Below are positions 36,271 to 45,715 of a DNA stretch of 64,000 bases, piece by piece. The notes below the pieces were generated by a model. The model was not told the origin of the DNA. It worked only from the letters and a program-made list of their open reading frames with translations, and did no database searches. Position 1 is the first letter of the stretch. Each line of letters opens with the position of its first letter. The DNA comes from Paenibacillus sp. PastM-3 (GTDB taxonomy: Bacteria; Bacillota; Bacilli; Paenibacillales; Paenibacillaceae), in NCBI RefSeq assembly GCF_029893965.1, contig NZ_JARXXP010000025.1:1-64000 (forward strand). The letters are read 5' to 3'. The position numbers were made by a program, and so were the translations under genes.

Positions 36271-36305
36271 AGCAGGCGGAAGGCCGGAACGGCCCTCCGC
36301 CTGCT
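36271..36305 (-). other. Intercistronic hairpin after the binding-protein gene
   Basis: AGCAGGCGGAAGGCC at 36271-36285 pairs with GGCCCTCCGCCTGCT at 36291-36305 (one imperfect pair). There is no T-run on the minus strand, so it probably slows processive decay or trims read-through, giving more binding protein than permease mRNA. Confidence 0.65.
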
Positions 36306-36323
36306 GGTTCACTGCGCCTTCAT

Positions 36324-38027
36324 TTACTTGCTCCAGTTGTCAATTCTCCATTTAATCTGCTCATTGATTTTGTCTTCGTAAGCCTTCACATTGGCTTTCT
36401 TGATTTCTCCTACATAATCGGTCCACACAGAATCGAATTCTTCCGGACTCGCCAGGATCGCTTTAGGCAGGAATTTGGTCTGCAGTTCAGTTAATTTGGT
36501 GTTAGCTATCTTGGCATCGGAGCCTTCAATCAGATCAATGGACCAGGCCGGGTAGTAGACCGGGTTGGCAGGCGGCTCACTGAAGAAGTCTACATAAGTA
36601 TCGTAGCCGTATGCGTCAAGAACTTCCTTATCGAAAGGCTTCAGCCCTGCTTTATACTCTTCCGGCTGTGCTGCCGCGTCTGTAGAGTTGCCGTCGCTGA
36701 AACTTCCCTCCATCTTAGGCAGGAAGTCAAAGAGGGACTTGGCTTTATTGGCCAGCTGCCAGGTAGCATCAGCTACATTGTCGCGCTGTTCCTGTGTTCT
36801 CATGAATCTGCCGTTCTCTACGATATAATCTTCACCCTCAATGCCCCAGGAGAATGTCTTCTGCCAGTCTTCCTGAATTAAGGTGTCGAGCAGCTTGATA
36901 ATTTTCACCGGATCTTTGGCGTTGATACTAATACCGAAGCCGTTATTAAGGTTCAGAACGGCAAGGTCACGGTAATAGTCTTTGGTAGCCTTGTCGTATA
37001 CGAGCGGGAGCCCCACGTAGGTGCGTTCGATTTTGCCCTGGGTGGTCAAGGAATCCTCGGCCGCATTGAAGTTCCAGTGCTGGTCAAACATACCCAGAAC
37101 GGTTCCGCTGGACAGCTTCGCCATATACTGGTCGTAGTTCTGCACAAAGGTCTCTTTATCGATCAGACCCTTTTCATTGATTTCATTGAGCTTCTGGTAG
37201 TACCGTTTGGCATAATCCTTGTCTGCAAAAATCTCGGCTACACCGTCCTTGACCACAACTCCGCCATCATTCGGATGTCCGATCAAGTGCTGAGGCGCAT
37301 TGAACAGTCCCCAGTTTTTCCAGTCATAATTCAGAATTTCGAAGCCGATGGTCGGACTGCCGTCAATTTTCGGATACTTCTCTTTGTATTTCTCAATCAG
37401 GTCAAAGTACTCATCCAGTGTCTTGACCTGCGGATAGCCGAATTCCTTGAGCACTGCCTTCTGAATCCAGAAAGCCGGGCCTGAATACCAGGAGCTGTTC
37501 ACTTTGCCGTTGTATACCCCATAGTTAGGCAGGATATAGATGTGCCCGTCATTAGGGTCCTTCATCATGTTCCAGTACTCCGCATAATGCGCTTTCAAAT
37601 TCGGAGCATGCTCTTCAATCAGGTCTTCGAGCGGAATATAGGCACCCGCAGCAGTCAGCTTCGTGTTTCCTGTCATCATATCGGGATAATCCTGGCCGGC
37701 AATCATAACCCCCAGCTTCTGGTTAATGTCGCCTGCCAAAAATTCGAAATTGAAGCTGGCGCCCGTTTCATCTTTGATTTTCTTGTAAATTTTATTGTCC
37801 GGTGTCGGCTGCTGGCCGGCTTCACCCACAAATACACTGATAGTGAACGGTTCAATTTTGTCGCCAGTGTCCGCAGCTCCCGCGGTTTGTGCCGCACCGG
37901 TCTCTTCAGTCTTGGCAGTATCCTTGGTATTACCGTTGTTATTGCCGCCGCAGCCGGCGAGTGCAAAGCTCAGGGATAACAGCGTGATCAGTGAAACCTT
38001 AAACGTCCGTTTTGACTTGCCCCCCAT
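36324..38027 (-). CDS. LplA/YtcQ-type oligosaccharide-binding lipoprotein
   Basis: 567-residue solute-binding lipoprotein: signal peptide ending FALAGCGG (lipobox LAGC), a Thr/Ala/Glu-rich linker and a large type 1 binding domain. The length is typical for the LplA subfamily that binds longer oligosaccharides. GGAGGTGC lies six bases before the ATG. It is the first gene of the importer operon and has its own promoter with a cre-like operator. In the Paenibacillus aldouronate cluster the equivalent protein captures methylglucuronoxylotriose; that substrate is inferred here. Confidence 0.9.
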   Translation of the reverse strand: MGGKSKRTFKVSLITLLSLSFALAGCGGNNNGNTKDTAKTEETGAAQTAGAADTGDKIEPFTISVFVGEAGQQPTPDNKIYKKIKDETGASFNFEFLAGDINQKLGVMIAGQDYPDMMTGNTKLTAAGAYIPLEDLIEEHAPNLKAHYAEYWNMMKDPNDGHIYILPNYGVYNGKVNSSWYSGPAFWIQKAVLKEFGYPQVKTLDEYFDLIEKYKEKYPKIDGSPTIGFEILNYDWKNWGLFNAPQHLIGHPNDGGVVVKDGVAEIFADKDYAKRYYQKLNEINEKGLIDKETFVQNYDQYMAKLSSGTVLGMFDQHWNFNAAEDSLTTQGKIERTYVGLPLVYDKATKDYYRDLAVLNLNNGFGISINAKDPVKIIKLLDTLIQEDWQKTFSWGIEGEDYIVENGRFMRTQEQRDNVADATWQLANKAKSLFDFLPKMEGSFSDGNSTDAAAQPEEYKAGLKPFDKEVLDAYGYDTYVDFFSEPPANPVYYPAWSIDLIEGSDAKIANTKLTELQTKFLPKAILASPEEFDSVWTDYVGEIKKANVKAYEDKINEQIKWRIDNWSK

Positions 38028-38059
38028 AAAGCACCTCCATATTTTTGGTTACGCTTTTT

Positions 38060-38086
38060 TGTAAGCACTTACATTCATAAATTATA
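38060..38086 (-). promoter_or_regulatory. Promoter with cre-like operator for the importer operon
   Basis: On the minus strand a perfect TATAAT (38086-38081) is followed after seven bases by TGTAAGTGCTTACA (38073-38060), a full palindrome close to the CcpA cre consensus but with TG/CA in place of the central CG. No good -35 element stands 17 bases upstream, which fits dependence on the YesN activator. The operator position downstream of -10 is suited to roadblock repression. Confidence 0.6.
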
Positions 38087-38140
38087 GAGGTGATTCCTAA
38101 TGTGAAATACAGCTGAATTAAAGGTATAACCCCAAAAACT

Positions 38141-39679
38141 TTAGGACTTTGCCTGCCTGTATTCATTCGGGGACAGATGCATTTTCTTCTCAAACTGCTT
38201 CAGGAACTGCCCGTAATTGGCATATCCCACCCTCTCTGCAATTTCTGACAGCTTAAGAGTACGCTCCTCCAGCAGCCTTGCCGCTTCCTCAATCCGCAGA
38301 TTATGGAGCAGTTCATTGAAGCCGATTCCGTTCTTCTTGATCAGAAGCTGACCCAGATAGACGGGATGCAGGTAAAAGATTTCCGCCAGCCTCTGAATCG
38401 TCAGGCTCTCACGGTAGTGCTCCTGAATATACCGGTTAATATCCCGGACAACATCCTGAGATCGGTTGCCCCGCTCCTGCAGCAGAAGGCGGATCACCTC
38501 CTCGGCAAAGGCCAGCAGATATTCGATAAGTCTGCCAAGTGTAAGCATGTGGTAATTAAAATCCGCCGGTGGCTCTGTACCTTTCCTCTGCAGCTGTCCG
38601 GCCTCCGGAGCCGGTACAAGCTCCTTCATTTTGTAGACCAGGTGAATCACGAATTTCTTTACTGTGTCCGGAGATACCAGCTTCTCACGGAAGCTTGATG
38701 CCGCAGCTTCAGCCTCCCGGCGGAAGCCGGGAAGATCCAGCGTATTCACAAAACCGATCAGCACATCTGCCAGCCGGATATGATCGTAATCTCTGCTTAA
38801 GGGCTTATCGCGGATATCGTGGAACATCAGCAGCCTGGCTGAAGGTTCGCTGTAGAAGCAATACTGCAGGGCCTCCTTCGCCGTCCGGTAGCTCCCCGCA
38901 ATCCGGCCAAGTTCCGCTACGCTGTCACCGGCCGTTATAAACAAGGGGATGCCGGGGCATGCCTGCCGCAGCTCCTCCGCAATCCGTGCAGCTGTAGCGT
39001 TCCCCTCCCCGGACGCAGTACTTCCGTAGACAATCGCACAGGTGTATGCCTCAAGGTCGGCCAGCACCATCCCGGCTTCACCGGCGGACAAGACGGCCGC
39101 TTCCCCCCTGACTTCGGTATAGTTCAGCGGGTCAGTCTGAATCAGAAGGACGTTCCAGTAGCTGAACCCGGCGGACAGCGCAGCAGCTGAACGGCCATCC
39201 AAAGTCCCCTCCGGTTTACCGTAGAGCAGCCCTTTGATGACTGCAGCCGTTTCCTCCAAGGCTGCAAGCTTCCCCATCTTCCGGCTGTGCTCCTCCCGCT
39301 CCAGTTCCCGGTACATCTCCCGCAGCTCATCTGCAGCCTCCTCCGGAAAAAGCGGTTTCAGCAGATAGTGATGAATGCCGAACCGGATCGCAGTCTGGGC
39401 ATACTCGAACTCGCTGTAGCCGCTGAGAATAGCAAACTTGGTGTCTCTGCCTCCTGTCTGCTGCCAGGCATCTACCATCTCAAGGCCGTTTAACAGCGGC
39501 ATATTCACATCCGTAATGACCAGATCCGGCGCAAGCTCCCGGATCAGCTGCAGCCCCGCCTGTCCGTTGGTGCAAGTTCCGGCAATCTCAAACCCGAGCG
39601 CCTGCCAGTCAATCCACAGCTGCATCGCTTCCAGGGCACTTGGCTCATCGTCAATTAACAGCACTTTATACATTTTCAC
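38141..39679 (-). CDS. YesN-type response regulator with AraC domain (downstream copy)
   Basis: 512 residues: receiver domain (VLLIDDEPS near residue 5, phosphoacceptor Asp in LVITDVNMP near residue 55), a middle region of about 270 residues, and a C-terminal AraC-type DNA-binding domain with the double helix-turn-helix. Such proteins activate adjacent CUT1 importers. The start is a GTG overlapping the kinase stop (GTGA); an ATG six bases on is possible. It lies between the kinase and the binding-protein gene, whose promoter is the obvious target. Confidence 0.92.
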   Translation of the reverse strand: MKMYKVLLIDDEPSALEAMQLWIDWQALGFEIAGTCTNGQAGLQLIRELAPDLVITDVNMPLLNGLEMVDAWQQTGGRDTKFAILSGYSEFEYAQTAIRFGIHHYLLKPLFPEEAADELREMYRELEREEHSRKMGKLAALEETAAVIKGLLYGKPEGTLDGRSAAALSAGFSYWNVLLIQTDPLNYTEVRGEAAVLSAGEAGMVLADLEAYTCAIVYGSTASGEGNATAARIAEELRQACPGIPLFITAGDSVAELGRIAGSYRTAKEALQYCFYSEPSARLLMFHDIRDKPLSRDYDHIRLADVLIGFVNTLDLPGFRREAEAAASSFREKLVSPDTVKKFVIHLVYKMKELVPAPEAGQLQRKGTEPPADFNYHMLTLGRLIEYLLAFAEEVIRLLLQERGNRSQDVVRDINRYIQEHYRESLTIQRLAEIFYLHPVYLGQLLIKKNGIGFNELLHNLRIEEAARLLEERTLKLSEIAERVGYANYGQFLKQFEKKMHLSPNEYRQAKS

Positions 39680-41496
39680 TGCTTCCCCTCACTTCCGGGC
39701 GAATGAATCCTCTCCAGCAGCTTCAGCGGTATTCCGAACGAAACTGCTGTCCCTTCATCCGGCGTACTTATCATCTCAAAGGTCACCTGATCGGCATAAT
39801 ACAGCTCCAGTCTGCGGTATACGTTGCGCATTCCGATATTCAGGCTGGAGGAATCCTCAGTGCGGATATTGTTCAGCAGCTCCTTTAGCTTCGCCGCCTC
39901 CATGCCCTTTCCGTTGTCAGAAATAGTAATTTGCAGGCGGTCTTCCCGGACTGCAACCCTTATTCGGATTATACCAAGGCCCTCTATGGCCTGCAGGCCG
40001 TGCTTGCAGGCGTTTTCAACAAGAGGCTGCATGCTCAGCTTAGGTATTTTGTAAGCCAGCGCCTGCTCCTCTATTTCGAATTGATAATCAAATTTGTCAC
40101 GGAACCTGAATTTCTCGATCTTCAGATACATCTCGATAAACTGCATTTCCTCCTGGAGCGACACCAGGTCCTCCTTCGACCGGAGCAGCCTGCGCAGCAG
40201 CTTGGAGAGGCTTTTGATAATATCCGTCACATCGTCATATTTGTTCTTGGTGCAGACGACGAGAATGGCATTCAGCGTATTGAACAGGAAATGCGGATTC
40301 ATCTGGCTCTGCAGAAAATTCAGTTCAGCCTGTACCCGCTCCATCTCAAGGTTCTTGCTCTGGATTTCCAGCTTATACACATCATTAATCAGTGAATTGA
40401 TCCGCGAGGTCATCCGGTTGAAATTATGAATCAGTCCGCCGATCTCATCACGGCCCTCGTCGATCCGGATCAGCTCGAACTTCTCGTTGCTCACCTTCTG
40501 CATATGGCGGGCCAGCCGCTTCACCCGGTAATTGTAGGAGCGCAGCATCACATAGATAAAAGCCGAAGTCAGCAGCGTGACCGTGGTCGCCAGCACCGCT
40601 GCATACAGCCGGATATCCAGAACGGCCTGGGCAATCCGCTCCCCCTGCGTAATGCCGATAATCCGCCAGCCCTTGAGATAGTTGGCCGTACCGATAGGCA
40701 GGATATGCACCTCCTGTTCCCCGTCCTCCGGCTGCGTAAACAGCGGGTAAGGCTCATCCGTTACATGCTGATAGCCGCTTGCTTCTGACATGACAATCTG
40801 ATTCTGCTCATTGACCAGATACAGGCTGAGATAATCCTTCTCCCGGACAATGATGTCGTACACCTCACTGAGGTCAAGATCGATCCGTGACAGCTTTTCA
40901 TACGTGCCAAACGAGCTGTAGTGATCCATCCAGTCAATGATGCTCAGCATCGGTGTGGTCGAGTTAGTGTTGCTGTTCTCGCTAATCCGGTAGGCGGTGA
41001 CAACCACCTGGTTGCTTGAAGACTCAGCTTGCCTGTACCAGCCGCTTGTCCGGGTTTTCGCATTGATAGCCTGATAATTGCCTCCGGATACGATAGACTG
41101 GTTGGCAGTAAATACCGTAATCCGCTCAATCTGGTTGTTCACGGGCATATAGCTGTTTAGCCGGTCGCGCAGTTCCTCATCATAGGCCCCATAAAAATCA
41201 ATGGAATCCTTATAGGGCCGGTCCAGCATTTCATACAGGTTCTTGTCTGTTGAAAGGGTGTAGCTGACGGCAACTCCACCTTCGATGAAATCATGAATGT
41301 CCTTCCTTGCCCGCTCCAGGGAAATCTCCAGGTTCTGCTCCTCCCTTGACTTGATCAGATCTGTAATCCGGCCCAGGAACACCAGGTTAATAATCATGAT
41401 AGGCAGAAGCACGCCGACGATGTAGATCAGGAAAAACTTATAATTCAGCGGAATGTCGTTGACGATATTAGTGAAGCGGAATCTTTTTTTGAGCAT
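39676..41496 (-). CDS. YesM-type sensor histidine kinase
   Basis: 606-residue kinase: transmembrane segment near residues 18-40, a 250-residue outside sensor domain of the dCache type, a second segment near 295-315, HAMP domain, His_kinase domain with the phosphoacceptor in FLQSQMNPHFLFNTLNAI and an HATPase with VENACKHGLQ. It senses extracellular or transported oligosaccharide, probably with the binding protein. It is flanked on both sides by YesN-type regulators in one transcription unit. Confidence 0.92.
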   Translation of the reverse strand: MLKKRFRFTNIVNDIPLNYKFFLIYIVGVLLPIMIINLVFLGRITDLIKSREEQNLEISLERARKDIHDFIEGGVAVSYTLSTDKNLYEMLDRPYKDSIDFYGAYDEELRDRLNSYMPVNNQIERITVFTANQSIVSGGNYQAINAKTRTSGWYRQAESSSNQVVVTAYRISENSNTNSTTPMLSIIDWMDHYSSFGTYEKLSRIDLDLSEVYDIIVREKDYLSLYLVNEQNQIVMSEASGYQHVTDEPYPLFTQPEDGEQEVHILPIGTANYLKGWRIIGITQGERIAQAVLDIRLYAAVLATTVTLLTSAFIYVMLRSYNYRVKRLARHMQKVSNEKFELIRIDEGRDEIGGLIHNFNRMTSRINSLINDVYKLEIQSKNLEMERVQAELNFLQSQMNPHFLFNTLNAILVVCTKNKYDDVTDIIKSLSKLLRRLLRSKEDLVSLQEEMQFIEMYLKIEKFRFRDKFDYQFEIEEQALAYKIPKLSMQPLVENACKHGLQAIEGLGIIRIRVAVREDRLQITISDNGKGMEAAKLKELLNNIRTEDSSSLNIGMRNVYRRLELYYADQVTFEMISTPDEGTAVSFGIPLKLLERIHSPGSEGKQ

Positions 41497-41516
41497 GGAA
41501 TGTGCACCCGGCTTTC

Positions 41517-43058
41517 CTAGAGCTGCTTGCTGTGATCAGAGTTCTTATATACAGAGGGCAGAACACCCGCGATTCCCTTGAATTTGTCGATAAAATAATC
41601 CGTATTGCTGAAGCCGACCTGTGCGGCCACATCGGAAATTTTCAGCTCTGTCCGCTTCAGCAGCGCCTTGGCCGCTTCAATTCGCTTAACGTTCAGGTAT
41701 TCGCTGAAGCTGCGCCCAGTCTCTTTGCGGAATAGCTGTCCCAGGTAGGCCGGGTTCATATGAAACTGTCTGGCCAGCTCCTGAAGCTGCAGCTTGCTGC
41801 GGAACTCCTGATCCACATACCGGATGACGTTATAGATGGTGTTACTCTCATTTGCCTCCTGCAGCTGTGCCAGATAATCCGCCGCTGTTCTGCAGAGACC
41901 GCTTACATAAAGGCTTAACCGGAAGTAGTCACCGAGGTCTCCGAGACTCCCGTATTTCGCCTGATGCCCGTTCATCATGGTGCCAGGTTCCCCGTTATGC
42001 TCCGCTACCAGCCGGCACAGGGTCATTTCCAGATGGGCGATGCCGGCCTGAACAGCTTCCACGGTAGACAATTGCCGGGCATAGGACATGAAGATATCCT
42101 TTACACAGGCTTCAATCTCCTCGTGATCACCGGCCATTACCTTTCCCGGCAGCGCTGCAAAAGCTGTCTGCTCCCGGCTTGCCTCTGTACTGCCTTTCCT
42201 GAAATCCCATTGGAAGAATACACCGCCCTGCTCTTTGCCGAACCTAAGCTTCCACATATCCAGCAGCTGCAGATAAATGTCCTTAAGAGACTCAATACCT
42301 GTCATCCGGTCGCTGACTATTACCGTTACCGGCTGCTGCAGCAGACCCGTTAGCTCCTGCTGAAGCCGCCTGGTACCGTCCTTCAGGCTGTCCCGTGAGA
42401 GGCCTGCTGACTGCAGCAGCAGGCCGGTCCGCCCGTCACTGTCCTGGAAGCTGCTGCACACCGGTTCCGGAGTGAAGAAAGAATGCACCGGGTGCAGATG
42501 TGCTGCCGCTGCAGGCGGATCAATCAGAATGCCCAGCAATTCTGTATCTCCGCTAAGCTTCATCAGCTTAGCGGCCATCATGCGTAAATCTTCCTCGTTC
42601 TCCCCTAGAATCAGACGGCTTAGCATGCCGCCGATAATGAGCGCCTGCTTTTTTTGGCGCTCATCCCTGGAAGCGATTTCACTTTGTATCAAAAGGCTGA
42701 GCTGGTTCAGGAGAAGTTCCAGCTCCTCCTCATCGACCGGCTTGAGCAAATATTGCTCCACGCGCTCGCGCAGCGCCGTTCTGGCGTACTGGAAGTCATC
42801 GTATCCGCTCAAAATAATAAACCGGGGCGGCTTTGCCATCGTTCCATTCACCCTGGATATCAGCTCCAGCCCGCTTAAGACCGGCATATTAATATCGGTC
42901 AGTACAAGATCAGGCTGATGCAGCTCAATCATCCGCAGCGCATCCGGCCCATTCATGGCTTCACCGCACAGCTCGAATCCGTACTTCGCCCAGTCCACCA
43001 TTGTCCGCAGCCCTTCCAGCACCCAGGGCTCATCGTCCACAATTATAGCCTTCAGCAT
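41517..43058 (-). CDS. YesN-type response regulator with AraC domain (upstream copy)
   Basis: 513 residues from the ATG at 43058, which has GGGGAGGG upstream; an in-frame ATG nine bases earlier lies too close to it. Receiver domain with AIIVDDEPW and Asp in LVLTDINMP, a long middle region and a C-terminal AraC domain (LARQFHMNPAYLGQLF and ISDVAAQVGFSNTDYFIDKF, quoted by parts). It ends 20 bases before the kinase gene and is the first gene of the regulator/kinase unit. It shares architecture but only moderate similarity with the copy at 38141, so the two probably differ in targets. Confidence 0.9.
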   Translation of the reverse strand: MLKAIIVDDEPWVLEGLRTMVDWAKYGFELCGEAMNGPDALRMIELHQPDLVLTDINMPVLSGLELISRVNGTMAKPPRFIILSGYDDFQYARTALRERVEQYLLKPVDEEELELLLNQLSLLIQSEIASRDERQKKQALIIGGMLSRLILGENEEDLRMMAAKLMKLSGDTELLGILIDPPAAAAHLHPVHSFFTPEPVCSSFQDSDGRTGLLLQSAGLSRDSLKDGTRRLQQELTGLLQQPVTVIVSDRMTGIESLKDIYLQLLDMWKLRFGKEQGGVFFQWDFRKGSTEASREQTAFAALPGKVMAGDHEEIEACVKDIFMSYARQLSTVEAVQAGIAHLEMTLCRLVAEHNGEPGTMMNGHQAKYGSLGDLGDYFRLSLYVSGLCRTAADYLAQLQEANESNTIYNVIRYVDQEFRSKLQLQELARQFHMNPAYLGQLFRKETGRSFSEYLNVKRIEAAKALLKRTELKISDVAAQVGFSNTDYFIDKFKGIAGVLPSVYKNSDHSKQL

Positions 43059-43211
43059 GAAACGCATCCCTCCCCATTGATTCTGTGAGCAAATTCCACT
43101 TAACTGCCAACCAAATAACTATAGATTATGCTAACATAGTTCAATATTTCTGTGACATATTTCCGTTGTTAAATTATTCGGGGATAGGCACCAGCTTGCC
43201 AGCCCGGCCAT

Positions 43212-43267
43212 AAAAAAACGCTCTTTGCCTGAAGGGATACTACAGCGTCCCCTGCTCGCAAAGAGCG
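43212..43267 (-). terminator. Strong terminator of the nucleoside operon
   Basis: CGCTCTTTGC and GCAAAGAGCG form a perfect 10-bp stem enclosing a second hairpin and are followed on the minus strand by TTTTTTT. Confidence 0.9.
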
Positions 43268-43302
43268 ATTCTTATAAATTTCATATATGTGACAACGGCA
43301 GC

Positions 43303-44697
43303 TTACACCAGTCCAGACTCCCCGCGCAGCTTCAGGAATACCTGGTAGCTCCGCTCCGCACAAGCCGAAATCGTAATCGGATGGAAGCCCGGCAGATCCG
43401 CGTACAGCGTATCGTTCAGCGGGTCCGTCCAGCTTGCCGGCAGCTGGCTTGCCCCCAGCTTAGCCCCCATAATGGAGCCGACGGTAGCTCCGTTGCAGTC
43501 CGTGTCCATTCCGCCGTAGACGGAGGTAACTACTGCCTTCTCGAAATCATTGCCGCCATAAACCAGCGACGCGGCAACAAGCGCAGCATTATTAACCGTA
43601 TGCACCGGGTCATAGTGGCTGAACTTGTCCCAGATGCGGCTGACCAGATCGCGTTCACTCTTGGCTGATTGGGCAATGTCGATTCCCTGGAGCACCGCCT
43701 CGGCAAGCCGGCTCTTGGCCGGAACCTCGCTGAGTCCAATCTCCAGAATCCGCTCGTTGTCCTGCTCGGCGAAGGCGGCCGAGATTATGGCCCCATTGAA
43801 CATTTCGCCGTAGATTCCGTTCTTCACGTGGGAGAATGACGCATCGCGCCAGCCCAGCTCGGCAGCCAGCTCCGGATGGCCGGCTGCACCGTAAGCCAGC
43901 CCGTCTGCCCGGATCGCTGCACCGATCCATTCACGGTACGGATTAAGATGCATCCGCACCCGTTCCAGCCGCTGTGCCCAGTCAGCCGGCTTCTCCTTAT
44001 GCATATGGGAGGTTTCGGCGGCGAAGTTCATATAGACTTGCGTCTCGGCGGTACACACCTGGGCATAGGTCAGATTCCCGTGCCACAGCTTGCCGATATC
44101 CCAGGCATCCCAGGTAAGCCCCTTCTGCTCCAGCAGCAGCAGCCCCAGGACAGTATAACGGAGGTCGTCGTCGCTCTCCATGAAGCTGATCTTCTCCCGC
44201 GTACTGGTGAAGGACCAGGCGCTAAGACCAAGCCCGTACTCTGCTTCCGCTCTGGAGTTATCCGGCGTATATCCCTTGATCGGCCAGGCATCCGCACCCT
44301 GGAACCAGAGCTCAATATTCTCCCAGCCCGGACGTCCGTCCTTGCCGTACAGATAATCCCAATGCTCCAGCGGCTTGCCGAGCGCACAGCCGACGCTTCT
44401 GCCGAGCCACGCCCCGTGGAACTTGTCCCGCCACTGCTCAGGCGTCCAGGAAGGGTCAAGCCTGCGCGGCCCCTCCGGCCGAAGAGCGCGGATGTCCTCA
44501 AGTCCGGAAGGCTCCTGATACGGAAAATCCTCTGCTACCTGAAGCTCCATAAGTTCGCGGTAGACCTCCATCAGCCTGCCTTCATCGGTTCCTGCAGCAG
44601 ACAGCTTATCGGCCAGCCCGTCCGTCCGGCAGCCTTCCTCATTCCGCTGCTGCAGCTCGAACTTTACTGTCTCCTGCAGATTCTCCCAGCCGGCCAT
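43303..44697 (-). CDS. ADP-ribosylglycohydrolase-family protein
   Basis: 464-residue protein of the ADP-ribosylglycohydrolase superfamily. Metal-binding motifs are visible as SDDDLRYTVLGLLLLE in the middle and MDTDCNGATVGSIMGAKLG near the C-terminus; WLGRSVGCALGKPLEHW is the family N-terminal motif. The family cleaves N-glycosidic ADP-ribose bonds, but members in sugar or nucleoside operons often act on other N-ribosides. Its start overlaps the nucleoside hydrolase stop (TGATG), so it most likely handles a nucleoside or ribosyl compound brought in by the same importer. Cytoplasmic; last gene of the operon. Confidence 0.85.
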   Translation of the reverse strand: MAGWENLQETVKFELQQRNEEGCRTDGLADKLSAAGTDEGRLMEVYRELMELQVAEDFPYQEPSGLEDIRALRPEGPRRLDPSWTPEQWRDKFHGAWLGRSVGCALGKPLEHWDYLYGKDGRPGWENIELWFQGADAWPIKGYTPDNSRAEAEYGLGLSAWSFTSTREKISFMESDDDLRYTVLGLLLLEQKGLTWDAWDIGKLWHGNLTYAQVCTAETQVYMNFAAETSHMHKEKPADWAQRLERVRMHLNPYREWIGAAIRADGLAYGAAGHPELAAELGWRDASFSHVKNGIYGEMFNGAIISAAFAEQDNERILEIGLSEVPAKSRLAEAVLQGIDIAQSAKSERDLVSRIWDKFSHYDPVHTVNNAALVAASLVYGGNDFEKAVVTSVYGGMDTDCNGATVGSIMGAKLGASQLPASWTDPLNDTLYADLPGFHPITISACAERSYQVFLKLRGESGLV

Positions 44698-45656
44698 CAG
44701 CTGTTTCCTCCGGCTGCCGCCAGCAGCTCCCGGTCCAGCCGTTCCAGGGAACCAAACAGCAGCTTCATGAACGCCTCGCGGTCAACACCGGTCAGCACCT
44801 GGACATTGGGCTGGCGGTCCGGCTTCTTTCTGCGGTCAGCCACGGTCATGCCGCGGGTTAGCTTGCCCTCGGTTTCCACCGTCACATAGAGATGCTCCGA
44901 CTGGAACAGCTCCGGATGCAATAGCCAGGCTATGGCGCATGGATCATGCAGCGCGTTGCCGACATAGCCCATCTTTTTGCCATAGAGCGAGTAAAAGTCC
45001 AGCAGCTCCCCGACCATTACGGATACAGGGCCCTTCTGCTTCAATTCAAGGATTTCCTCCTCAAAAATCGCCGCCTTATCCGTCACATCCAGCCCGCTCA
45101 TCACAATCGGAATGCCCGATTCATAAACGATCCGCGCAGCTTCCGGGTCTACAAAAATATTAAATTCAGCCGTGCTGGTCACATTCCCGTAAGCCAGGCC
45201 GCCGCCCATCAGCGAGATTTCCTTGATTTTGTCCTTTACCTCAGGGTAAGCGGTGATTAACAGCGCAATATTGGTTAACGGTGCCATCGGCACCAGTGTA
45301 ATCTGCTCCTCCGAAGCACGGATAATTTCGAGCATGAATTCAACCGCGCCCTGCTCCACCGGCTTGAACTTGCTGGCCGGCAGCACCGGGCCGTCCATCC
45401 CGGATTCCCCGTGCGCTTCCTCTCCCGTCACCAGCTTGCCGAACAGCGGTCCGGCTGCCCCTTTGGCAACAGGAATGTCCGCATTAACGAAGCTCAGCAC
45501 CTTCAGGGCGTTATCCGTTATTTTATCAAGAATCTGGTTCCCGCCTACCGTTGTAATGCCCCGGATTTCCAGCTCCCCCGGATGGGCCAGCGCCAGCAGT
45601 ATCGCAATCGCGTCATCATGCCCCGGATCGCAGTCAATAATTATGGGTCTTGGCAT
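44697..45656 (-). CDS. Inosine/uridine-preferring nucleoside hydrolase
   Basis: 319-residue nucleoside N-ribohydrolase that splits ribonucleosides into base and ribose. It shows the calcium-binding N-terminal motif IIDCDPGHDDAIAILLAL, the VPMAPLTNIALLI region and, later, HDPCAIAWLLHPELF with the conserved His-Asp. The ATG at 45656 has a GGGGGAG site; the 20-codon longer frame lacks one. It lies 59 bases behind the NupQ-type permease and supplies the enzymatic step after uptake. Confidence 0.92.
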   Translation of the reverse strand: MPRPIIIDCDPGHDDAIAILLALAHPGELEIRGITTVGGNQILDKITDNALKVLSFVNADIPVAKGAAGPLFGKLVTGEEAHGESGMDGPVLPASKFKPVEQGAVEFMLEIIRASEEQITLVPMAPLTNIALLITAYPEVKDKIKEISLMGGGLAYGNVTSTAEFNIFVDPEAARIVYESGIPIVMSGLDVTDKAAIFEEEILELKQKGPVSVMVGELLDFYSLYGKKMGYVGNALHDPCAIAWLLHPELFQSEHLYVTVETEGKLTRGMTVADRRKKPDRQPNVQVLTGVDREAFMKLLFGSLERLDRELLAAAGGNS

Positions 45657-45715
45657 CGTTGTTCTCCCCCTCATGTCTTTCTCAGCAGCCAATCCTTGTC
45701 TGAAGCAGCTCCCCA

